From the NCBI GenBank assembly GCA_003136575.1, contig PLEX01000152.1:1-46537 (forward strand): a stretch of 46,537 bases of DNA, read 5' to 3'. Numbering within the stretch: position 1 is the first letter of the stretch; each line of letters opens with the position of its first letter. Positions 1 through 6,632 of the stretch are shown here, piece by piece. Under the pieces are notes generated by a model. It ran no database searches. It worked only from the letters and a program-made list of their open reading frames with translations, and had not been told where the DNA came from. The translations under genes were made by a program, and so were the position numbers. Source of the DNA: Bryobacterales bacterium (GTDB lineage Bacteria; Acidobacteriota; Terriglobia; Bryobacterales; Bryobacteraceae).

Positions 1-171
1 GCACTTGCATAATATCGCTGGTCAGTTGAAACCGCCGCGATCCCGCCCGTCCCACCCTGTTGAAACCGATGCGGCGGAAGCGTCCGAACGCAGGATATTC
101 CAATACTGCCGCTGCGGTTTGCGTGGGGCGCTGTCATACCGATAAGGGCCTGTCGTAGCGTTATGCCGCCC

Positions 172-492
172 TCATCCTGCGCGCCGTTCTTCCCGCTCTA
201 ATCCCTCGTGAATTAACATCTGCAGAAGCGTCTGGTACCGCAAGCCCTTGCGCGCGGCCAGCGCCCGCGCCCGGCTGATATCCGTTTCCGGTACACGCAA
301 AGTCAGGGTCGGCGACGCCCCGGAAGTCTTCGCCGTCGCCGCTCGTTTTGCCACCCGTCCCCGCCCCAGCGTCCCGGCCTCCGCCGCCTGCAGGAAACGC
401 TGCTCCACGAGATCCTGATGGCTGTCCCACCATGCCGCCTCTTCCGCTTCCGAAGGAAAAGCCGGAATCACCATTCGTTCCGTTTCAGTCAT
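172..492 (-). CDS. brnA: BrnA-family antitoxin
   Basis: This 106-residue protein is the probable antitoxin of a type II toxin-antitoxin pair. It should bind and neutralise BrnT and repress their shared promoter. The N-terminal half (about residues 1-50) is acidic and Trp/Glu-rich, as expected for a toxin-wrapping arm. The C-terminal half (about 58-103) has the ribbon-helix-helix pattern: a short beta strand (LTLRVPETD), a helix (RARALAARKGLRYQTLL) and a second helix (LQMLIHEGLERE). The gene starts 3 bases after the toxin gene stops, so the two are co-transcribed in the usual toxin-first brnT-brnA order. The family name rests on the partner and the fold pattern; a generic CopG/RHH antitoxin label would also fit. 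Confidence 0.8.
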   Translation of the reverse strand: MTETERMVIPAFPSEAEEAAWWDSHQDLVEQRFLQAAEAGTLGRGRVAKRAATAKTSGASPTLTLRVPETDISRARALAARKGLRYQTLLQMLIHEGLEREERRAG

Positions 493-495
493 AGT

Positions 496-774
496 TCACA
501 GTCCTTTTTCTCTTGTGTAGAGTAACGCCAGCTTACGTCCGGCCGCGTATGCCGTTACCACCCGAACCTTTGAAGCCCGCATCGTCGTCGCCACTACAAG
601 CAGTCTCCCCCGGTTCGTCAGGCCGAGGCTGAGAAACCGCTCTTCGCCATTCACGGTTTGCGCGCCCAGATCCAGCGGATTGTTCCGGATCGCCTGTTCC
701 GCCTCTTCCGGGATCACCCCGTGCCGGGCGATATGACGAATGTTGCCTTCGTCCCAATCGAACTCAAGCCCCAT
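496..774 (-). CDS. brnT: BrnT-family toxin (ribonuclease-type)
   Basis: This 92-residue protein matches the BrnT family (RelE-like fold), whose Brucella member is a ribonuclease that stops growth. The visible family pattern is an N-terminal FDWDEGN block, the following RHGV segment with the conserved His-Gly, then an ERFLSLGLTNRGRLLVV strand region and a basic C-terminal part with SKVRVVTAYAAGRK in place of the usual RIISAR-like motif. Length is normal for the family. It is the first gene of a two-gene operon with brnA. The ATG at 774 is preceded by a palindrome that fits autoregulation. Nothing in the reading frame looks broken. Confidence 0.85.
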   Translation of the reverse strand: MGLEFDWDEGNIRHIARHGVIPEEAEQAIRNNPLDLGAQTVNGEERFLSLGLTNRGRLLVVATTMRASKVRVVTAYAAGRKLALLYTREKGL

Positions 775-782
775 CGGTCACA

Positions 783-795
783 GGTACAGTGTACC
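783..795. promoter_or_regulatory. Palindromic operator candidate upstream of brnT
   Basis: GGTACAGTGTACC is a perfect 6+1+6 base palindrome ending 9 bases before the brnT start codon. Read on the minus strand it contains TACACT, a passable -10 hexamer, so a bound BrnA dimer would cover the promoter. Autoregulation by the antitoxin is known for brnTA; assigning this site to BrnA is inference from position and symmetry. Confidence 0.5.
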
Positions 796-1060
796 CCGGA
801 TTTGGCGCACTTAGCTCAAACGTCCGAATCCGAACGAATCCGGGTTCAGCTCTCGTGCTGTTAAAACGAATTGAGTCACAGCTATTTTCACCTCTATCTC
901 CAATAGAATCAACAAACCTCTCTTCCATCCCGTTTTCGCTCCTGCATACTGTTGGCGTATGACGATCCGCCCGCCGGCAAACATCGGACAAGCCCAGCGC
1001 AACAACCAGGTTCGAACCACTCCCGCACGATTTCCGCCGGGAAAAACGCCGGCGCGGTTC

Positions 1061-1186
1061 GATCCCAACAACTCACATAAAATCAATTACTTGGGAAAAT
1101 CGGCGATCCCACCAGAACCCATTTCGATCCCACCTGGTGGCCACTTTGATCCCACCGTTGGGATCGTCCGCCCCGCCAATCCCACT
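1061..1186. repeat. Array of GATCCCA(CC) motifs, possible IS end remnant
   Basis: GATCCCA occurs at 1061, 1105, 1126 and 1148, with a variant AATCCCACT at 1178. The central three copies are 21 and 22 bases apart, and one sits in a GGTGGCCACTTTGATCCCACC-like context (1136-1156). Regularly spaced short repeats at a terminus are known from IS21-family ends. No transposase accompanies them, so this could be a solo end left by deletion. They could instead be binding sites for an unknown regulator of the downstream SOS operon. Confidence 0.4.
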
Positions 1187-1202
1187 CTCTTTCTCATTCC
1201 CC

Positions 1203-1231
1203 TTGACCCATCCCCGCGAATCTGCCAAAAT
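1203..1231 (+). promoter_or_regulatory. Sigma-70-type promoter of the imu operon
   Basis: TTGACC at 1203-1208 and CAAAAT at 1226-1231 are separated by 17 bases, matching the -35 and -10 consensus at 5/6 and 4/6 positions. Transcription would start near 1238, immediately before the LexA-type box, which suits repression of the operon. Confidence 0.55.
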
Positions 1232-1243
1232 CTGGTTACAGGC

Positions 1244-1258
1244 GAACAAAAGGCGAAC
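1244..1258 (+). promoter_or_regulatory. LexA (SOS) box candidate, GAAC-N7-GAAC
   Basis: GAAC at 1244-1247 and GAAC at 1255-1258 are separated by 7 bases. On the other strand this reads GTTC-N7-GTTC, the direct-repeat LexA operator known from Alphaproteobacteria. It lies at the expected transcription start and ends 2 bases before the imuA ATG, so a bound repressor would block both transcription start and the ribosome-binding region. Imu operons are classic SOS members. That LexA of this organism reads this motif is inference. Confidence 0.6.
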
Positions 1259-1260
1259 AC

Positions 1261-1905
1261 ATGACGGCTCTTGCACAACTCCGCGAGATCGCACCCGGCT
1301 TCCAAAAACGCGAAGACTCCGGCAAACTCTCCACCGGCATTCCGGCCATAGACCAGCTAAGCTCCGGCGGCATCGCACGCGGCGCACTCACCGAAATCTG
1401 CGGTCCGCCATCCAGCGGTCGAACGTCTCTGCTCTTCGCCCTGCTCAGCCATGCAACGCGGCAAGGCGAATGCTGCGCCTGGATCGACGCCGCCGGCACA
1501 TTCGACCCCCACTCTGCCGCGGAAGCCGGCGCCGATCTCGACCGCGTCCTTTGGGTGAACTGCAACGGCAATACCGAACACGCCCTGAAGGCTGTCGACC
1601 TCCTCACGCAGGGCGGCGGCTTCGGCATGGTCGTGCTCGATATTGCCGATGCTGCAGAACGCGACATCCGTCGCATATCGCTCGCCTCGTGGTTTCGTTT
1701 GCGCCATGCCGCGGAGCGAACCGGCGCGGCGCTGATCGTTCTTGAAACGTCGGTGACGGCCCGATCCTGCTCCACGCTCCAACTCGCCATGAAGCGCAAA
1801 CGCCCAATATGGACGGGCAAACTCCTGTGCGGGATTCACGTCGAGGCGGAAAGCCGGAAGCACTACCGCTCGCAATCGGCGGATTTTACGGCGGTGTGCA
1901 TCTAA
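1261..1905 (+). CDS. imuA: ImuA, RecA-like mutasome accessory protein
   Basis: ImuA is the RecA-related accessory factor of the ImuA-ImuB-DnaE2 translesion synthesis complex that works on damaged DNA. The 214-residue protein has the family N-terminal pattern (STGIPAIDQLSSGGIARGALTEI, split here by residue 40), a P-loop at residues 48-56 (GPPSSGRTS) and a Walker B strand MVVLD at 123-127. The P-loop lysine of RecA is replaced by Arg54, so ATP hydrolysis is probably weak or absent. The frame stays RecA-like up to the family end region (GIHVEAESRKHY). It is the first gene of a three-gene operon behind a LexA-type box, and imuB follows after 1 base. The ATG is only 2 bases from the box, so the ribosome-binding site overlaps it. 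Confidence 0.85.
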   Translation: MTALAQLREIAPGFQKREDSGKLSTGIPAIDQLSSGGIARGALTEICGPPSSGRTSLLFALLSHATRQGECCAWIDAAGTFDPHSAAEAGADLDRVLWVNCNGNTEHALKAVDLLTQGGGFGMVVLDIADAAERDIRRISLASWFRLRHAAERTGAALIVLETSVTARSCSTLQLAMKRKRPIWTGKLLCGIHVEAESRKHYRSQSADFTAVCI

Positions 1906-1906
1906 G

Positions 1907-3154
1907 ATGTACGCCTGCATCCATGCGCCGGGAAATCTGCCGCTACTGCTCGAATGCGCGCGCGGCTTCTCGCCCCATATCGAGGAAATTTCGCCCGATA
2001 CCATCGTCTTCGATGTGCGCGGTCTCGCCTCGCTCTACGGCCCGCCGCCGCAACTGGCGCGCGAAATCGATCGGCGGATAGGCCTCTCTGCGAACATTGC
2101 CATCGCCGCCAATCCCGATGCCGCGATCCACGCCGCCCGAGGTTTTCCGGGAATCACCGTTATCCAACCAGGGCGTGAATCGGCCGCGTTGGCGCCGCTG
2201 CCCATCAATCTGCTGCAGGGATCGCCCGACACTGCGGAGATACTCGACCTCTGGGGCATCCGCACCTTTGGCGACTTCGCCAAACTCCCGCCTCTTGGCG
2301 TTGCCGCGCGGCTGGGCGAAGAAGGCGTCTGTCTGCAAAGCCTCGCTCGTGGTGAAGGCAACCGTCAGCTACGGCCCATCGAAGATCCGCTGCAATTCGA
2401 AGAAGCCGTGGAACTGGAATATCCGGTCGATCTGCTCGAGCCGCTGTCGTTCATCCTCGCCCGCCTGCTCAACGAAGTCTGTCGGCGACTGGGCGCGCGT
2501 GCGCTCGCAACCAACGAAATCCGTCTGCGCCTCACGCTCGAAAACGCGCCGGAGCATTTCACGATATTGCGGCTGCCCGTTCCTATGCTCGATCCCGCTG
2601 CATTCCTCAAAATGCTCCAGCTCGATCTGAGCGGCAATCCCCCGGCCGCGCCGGTCCTGAAAGCGGAGCTTACAGCCGAGCCTGTGAAGCCACGCCGCAC
2701 CCAGCACGGGCTATTCGTTTCGATGTCGCCCGAGCCGGAAAAGCTGGAATTGACCATCGCGCGCATCCGCCATTTCACCGGACCCGATAAAACAGGCGCA
2801 GCGGAACTAATAGACACGCATCGCCCGGACAGTTTTGTCATGCGCCCCTTCTCGCCAGGCACAGCATCACAAACGCAGACCCATTCCAACCCGCGCCTTG
2901 CCCTCCGCCGCTTTCGTCCGCCCAAATACGCGCAAGTGATCCTCGCAAATGATCGCCCCGCGCGCATCAACTCGCCATCGATAAGCGGAGCGGTAGTAAC
3001 GGCGAAAGGCCCATGGCGCACATCCGGCGACTGGTGGACACAGGACCCATGGAACCGCGACGAATGGGATATAGAAACCTCCGCCGGCGGACTCTACCGC
3101 CTGTATCAGGAACTCGACTCCCGCCGCTGGTTCCTCGAAGGCAGCTATGACTAG
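1907..3154 (+). CDS. imuB: ImuB, Y-family polymerase-like mutasome scaffold (short N-terminus)
   Basis: ImuB is a catalytically inactive Y-family polymerase relative that bridges DnaE2, ImuA and the sliding clamp. The palm remnant (LLECARGFSPHIEEIS, then FDVRGLASLYG near residue 36), the helix-hairpin-helix region (LDLWGIRTFGDFAKLPP) and the little-finger region are visible. So is the family C-terminus (RRFRPPKYAQV; GLYRLYQELDSRRWFLEG). At 415 residues it is short: after MYACIHAPG it jumps straight to the second palm block, so the first block with the usual catalytic-aspartate strand is missing. No clear QLPLF-type clamp motif is visible where one is usual, just before RRFRPP. It starts 1 base after imuA, and dnaE2 follows after 6 bases. 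Confidence 0.85.
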   Translation: MYACIHAPGNLPLLLECARGFSPHIEEISPDTIVFDVRGLASLYGPPPQLAREIDRRIGLSANIAIAANPDAAIHAARGFPGITVIQPGRESAALAPLPINLLQGSPDTAEILDLWGIRTFGDFAKLPPLGVAARLGEEGVCLQSLARGEGNRQLRPIEDPLQFEEAVELEYPVDLLEPLSFILARLLNEVCRRLGARALATNEIRLRLTLENAPEHFTILRLPVPMLDPAAFLKMLQLDLSGNPPAAPVLKAELTAEPVKPRRTQHGLFVSMSPEPEKLELTIARIRHFTGPDKTGAAELIDTHRPDSFVMRPFSPGTASQTQTHSNPRLALRRFRPPKYAQVILANDRPARINSPSISGAVVTAKGPWRTSGDWWTQDPWNRDEWDIETSAGGLYRLYQELDSRRWFLEGSYD

Positions 3155-3160
3155 GGCCTT

Positions 3161-6100
3161 ATGTACATAGAACTCCACGCCCGCTCCGCCTTCAGCTTCC
3201 TGCGCGGCGCATGTGTCCCGGAGGACTACATCTCCGTCTGCGCGGACACCGGCGCGCAAGCCATCGCTCTCACCGATATCGATGGCGTCTACGGCGCGCC
3301 CCGCCTGCATCGCGCCGCGAAGAAGCACGGCATTCAGGCTCACATCGGCGCGGAAGTCACGGCTATGGATGGCAGCCGCTACACCCTCCTCGCCGAAACG
3401 CGCAAAGGCTACCAGAATCTCTGCCGCATGATCACGCGCATGAAGCTGCGCGCGGGAACGAAGAATCCGAAGCCGGGCCACGAACCCGCAGTGCTCCCGA
3501 GCGAACTGGCCGAATTCTCCGAAGGCCTGATCTGCCTCACCGGCGGCGAGGAAGGCGCGCTGGCACGCAGCCTGAAAACCAATAAGGCACACCAAACTCT
3601 GGAAAACATCATCCGCGCCTTCGGCCGTGAAAACGTGTACGTGGAATTGCAGCGTCATTTCGATCGCGACGAAGAAGCGCGCAATCAGGCGGTGATGGAT
3701 GTCGCGCGGCGCCTGCAACTGCCTCTCATCGCCACCAACGGCAGTTGCCACGCGACGAAATCACAGCGGGAGGTGCTCGATGTTTTCACCTGCCTCCATC
3801 ACAAAACCACGCTCGCTCACGCGGGCCGTCTGCTGGCGCGCAATTCCGAGCGGCATCTGAAAAGCGCCCGCGAAATGTCGGCGCTGTTCTCCGACGTTCC
3901 CGAAGCCATCGTCAACACGCAGGTCGTCTCCTCGCGCCTGCGTTTCACGCTCGAAGACCTCGGCTACCAGTTCCCGGAATACCCGTTGCCTCCGGGCGAG
4001 ACCGTCGAGTCGCTGCTCTGGAAGCTGACCGATGAAGGCGCGCGCCGCCGCTATATTCCCTACCACGACCGCGCTCGGCAGCAGATCGATCGCGAACTGG
4101 CGCTGATCAACAAGCTGAAGCTGGGCGGCTATTTTCTGATCGTCTGGGATATCGTTCGCTTCTGCCGTGAGCGCGGCATTCTCTGCCAGGGACGCGGATC
4201 GGCCGCCAACAGCGCGGTCTGTTATTCGCTGGGCATCACGGCCGTGGACCCGGTCGGGATGGATCTGCTTTTCGAGCGTTTCCTCACCGAAGAGCGCGGC
4301 GAGTGGCCCGATATCGATATCGATCTGCCGAGCGGCGAACAGCGCGAAGCGGCCATCCAGTACGTTTACGAGCGATATGGCAAGCATGGCGCGGCGATGA
4401 CGGCGAACGTAATCACCTACCGCGGTAAACTCGCCGCCCGCGAGGCCGGCAAGGTGCTGGGCTTCGACGTCGCGACGCTTAACCAGCTCAGTCTTCTCCG
4501 CCGCGACTCCGGCGCGCACTACTACACCCGCCACGACGCCGGCGATGCGTACAACACTCCGGTTCAAATACCCGGGGCCGCGCGCACACTCGACGATACC
4601 CCGCCCGCCCTTCTGAGCCGCGACCGTGAGGGAGCGGTTGCGTTCAACCCCAAAACCCGCAAATTCTTCGAAATCGTCGAGGCTCTGCAGGACCTCCCGC
4701 GCCACCTCGGCCAGCATTCCGGCGGCATGGTCATTTGCCAGGGCCAACTCGATTCCGTCGTGCCGCTGGAACCGGCCTCCATGCCCGGCCGCGTCGTCGT
4801 GCAATGGGACAAAGACGACTGCGCTGATATGGGCATCGTCAAGGTGGATCTGCTCGGCCTCGGCATGATGGCGCTGCTCGAAGATTGCCTCGTGCTGATA
4901 AAGAATCACTGGCGTGAAACCATCGACCTGGGCCGTCTGCCGGAGAACGACGAGAAAGTCTACAAGACACTGCAGCAGGGCGACACAATCGGCATGTTTC
5001 AGGTGGAAAGCCGCGCCCAGCAAGCAACGCTGCCGCGCCTGAAACCGAAGAATTTCTACGATCTTGTCGTGGAAGTCGCGCTCATCCGGCCTGGCCCGAT
5101 TGTGGGTCAGATGGTGCATCCGTATCTGTCGCGGCGGGCGGGCAGGGAAGCGGTCGATCCTTTGCATCCACTGCTTGAACCCGTGTTGCGGCGAACCCTC
5201 GGCGTCCCGCTTTTTCAGGAGCAGTTACTCAAGATGGCGATGATCGCGGCCAGCTTTACGGGCGGCGAGGCCGAGGAACTGCGTCGCGCGATGGGCTTCA
5301 AGCGTTCCGAGCAGCGCATGAAGGAGATCGAAATCAAGCTGCGCGCGGGGATGACGAAGAACGGCATCGGCGCGGAACAGCAGGACCGCATAGTGCAGTC
5401 GATCACGTCGTTCGCGCTCTACGGATTTCCCGAATCTCATGCGGCCAGTTTTGCGCTGATCGCATACGCGAGCGCATATTTCAAGTGTCATTACCTGGCT
5501 GCGTTCACATGCGCGTTGCTGAACAATCAGCCGATGGGTTTCTACTCGCCCGCGGTGATCGTGAAGGACGCTCAGCGTCACGGACTGCGCGTATTGCCTG
5601 TGGACGTCAACATCTCCGACTGGAACTGCACGGTAGAAGCGCAAGAGCCGCCGGGCGCGGCGCCGGCCATCGGAGGAACCACCCGTTCAGCCGGGTCCGG
5701 CGGCGTAACTTGCGCGAGTTTCTTAGAAGCGCAAGAGCCGCCGGGCGCGGCGCCGGCCATCGGAGGAACCACCCGTTCAGCCGGGTCCGGCGGCATAACT
5801 TGCGCGTGTTCATCGGAGGGTACCGAACACGCCCTCCGCCTCGGCCTGCGATACGTCCGCGGCCTGCGCTCAACCGCCGGACTAGCAGTCGCCGCCGCCA
5901 AACCCTTCCGCGACGTCGACGACCTCGCCCACCGCGTCCCTGAACTCAATAAAGCTGAACTCGAAATGCTGGCGGGCATCGGCGCACTGTCTAAACTTCG
6001 GACCGCACACCGCCGCGACGCCCTCTGGAAAGCCGCACGCGCCGGACGCCCAACGGGACCACTCCTCGACGAAGTTCCCGAGACCGAACCCTCCGCGCCC

Positions 6101-6532
6101 TTAGTCCAAATGGCGACCCACGAGCGTCTCGCCGCCGATTACAAAGGCACCAGCCTCACCATTGGTCGCCATCCGATGCATTACCATCGCGAGGAACTGA
6201 ACGACTTCGGTGTCACCCCGGCCCGCGATCTCTGCAAAGTCCCGAACGGAGGCCTCGTCCGTGTAGCCGGTTGCGTCATCGTCCGCCAGCGTCCGGGGAC
6301 GGCGAAAGGCGTCATGTTCATCAGCATGGAAGACGAAACCGGAATCGCCAATATCGTCGTGATGCCGGACCGGTTCGAGGAAGACCGCCTGACTATCGTA
6401 ACCTCGCCCTGGCTGATGATCGAAGGGAAGGTGCAGAACGTCGATAACGTAATCCACGTGCAGGCGCTGCGCATCGAGCGTCTGGAATCGGCAATGCCAA
6501 TGTCGGCGGGGAGGTCGCATGATTTCAGGTGA
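3161..6532 (+). CDS. dnaE2: Error-prone DNA polymerase DnaE2 (ImuC) with palindromic repeat insertions
   Basis: This is the catalytic subunit of the mutasome, a C-family polymerase copying past lesions. The 1123-residue protein has an N-terminal PHP domain (from ELHARSAFSFLRG), a polymerase core with PDIDIDL at 383-389 and a third acidic residue at Asp563 (KVDLLGL), then the finger region (LRRAMGFKRSEQRM), a helix-hairpin-helix region, and a C-terminal OB fold (VRVAGCVIVRQRPG). It is longer than the usual 1050-1090 residues. One extra stretch near 486 reads SRDREGAV and encodes a DNA hairpin. A second, residues 826-882, is a tandem copy of a palindromic element (EAQEPPGAAPAIGGTTRSA repeated). 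Both keep the frame, so the gene is probably still functional. It is the last gene of the SOS-type imu operon. Confidence 0.9.
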   Translation: MYIELHARSAFSFLRGACVPEDYISVCADTGAQAIALTDIDGVYGAPRLHRAAKKHGIQAHIGAEVTAMDGSRYTLLAETRKGYQNLCRMITRMKLRAGTKNPKPGHEPAVLPSELAEFSEGLICLTGGEEGALARSLKTNKAHQTLENIIRAFGRENVYVELQRHFDRDEEARNQAVMDVARRLQLPLIATNGSCHATKSQREVLDVFTCLHHKTTLAHAGRLLARNSERHLKSAREMSALFSDVPEAIVNTQVVSSRLRFTLEDLGYQFPEYPLPPGETVESLLWKLTDEGARRRYIPYHDRARQQIDRELALINKLKLGGYFLIVWDIVRFCRERGILCQGRGSAANSAVCYSLGITAVDPVGMDLLFERFLTEERGEWPDIDIDLPSGEQREAAIQYVYERYGKHGAAMTANVITYRGKLAAREAGKVLGFDVATLNQLSLLRRDSGAHYYTRHDAGDAYNTPVQIPGAARTLDDTPPALLSRDREGAVAFNPKTRKFFEIVEALQDLPRHLGQHSGGMVICQGQLDSVVPLEPASMPGRVVVQWDKDDCADMGIVKVDLLGLGMMALLEDCLVLIKNHWRETIDLGRLPENDEKVYKTLQQGDTIGMFQVESRAQQATLPRLKPKNFYDLVVEVALIRPGPIVGQMVHPYLSRRAGREAVDPLHPLLEPVLRRTLGVPLFQEQLLKMAMIAASFTGGEAEELRRAMGFKRSEQRMKEIEIKLRAGMTKNGIGAEQQDRIVQSITSFALYGFPESHAASFALIAYASAYFKCHYLAAFTCALLNNQPMGFYSPAVIVKDAQRHGLRVLPVDVNISDWNCTVEAQEPPGAAPAIGGTTRSAGSGGVTCASFLEAQEPPGAAPAIGGTTRSAGSGGITCACSSEGTEHALRLGLRYVRGLRSTAGLAVAAAKPFRDVDDLAHRVPELNKAELEMLAGIGALSKLRTAHRRDALWKAARAGRPTGPLLDEVPETEPSAPLVQMATHERLAADYKGTSLTIGRHPMHYHREELNDFGVTPARDLCKVPNGGLVRVAGCVIVRQRPGTAKGVMFISMEDETGIANIVVMPDRFEEDRLTIVTSPWLMIEGKVQNVDNVIHVQALRIERLESAMPMSAGRSHDFR
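4619..4642. repeat. Short hairpin repeat inside dnaE2 (SRDREGA-coding)
   Basis: CGCGACCG (4619-4626) can pair with CGGTTGCG (4635-4642) around the 8-base loop TGAGGGAG, with one G-T pair. In frame it encodes part of SRDREGAV within a stretch of DnaE2 that has no counterpart in ordinary family members. From memory this peptide recurs in acidobacterial proteins as a repeat insertion; that part needs a search. Confidence 0.5.
5634..5806. repeat. Two tandem copies of an 83-base palindromic element inside dnaE2
   Basis: Copy 1 spans 5634-5716 and copy 2 spans 5724-5806, with a 7-base spacer, giving a period of exactly 90 bases (30 codons). Between copies only one base differs (5706 T, 5796 A; Val to Ile). 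Each copy is palindromic at its ends: GCGCAAG plus GCCGCCGG on the left pairs with CCGGCGGC plus CTTGCGC on the right. Both copies are read through without a stop. The GC-rich, Pro/Gly/Ala-rich product is unlike the polymerase around it. This looks like a mobile palindromic element that was inserted and then duplicated. Confidence 0.85.
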
Positions 6533-6632
6533 AGGGAACTCCTGTCCCGGAACGACGGTTTCATCCGGCAAAAAATAATCCTGAAACGTCCGCCTTTTGA
6601 TTTACACTTATTGCAACAAGGAGCGTTCCTTT

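Larger units (their letters stand above)
775..1202. other. Gene-poor spacer between brnT and the imu operon
   Basis: No convincing gene is present. The short open frames on either strand have no recognisable protein pattern. The first part holds the brnT upstream region. The part from about 1061 holds a run of GATCCCA motifs described separately. The imu promoter begins at the right edge. Confidence 0.6.

Noticed and set aside
1011..1030. tRNA-like GGTTCGAACC
   Set aside because: The flanking bases do not form a T-arm stem and no other tRNA arms are present.
1357..2004. 215-codon minus-strand open frame over imuA/imuB
   Set aside because: It is antisense to two well conserved genes and has no protein-like pattern; high GC produces such frames.
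3761..5167. 468-codon minus-strand open frame over dnaE2
   Set aside because: It covers the conserved DnaE2 core in antisense; the product is low-complexity and matches nothing.
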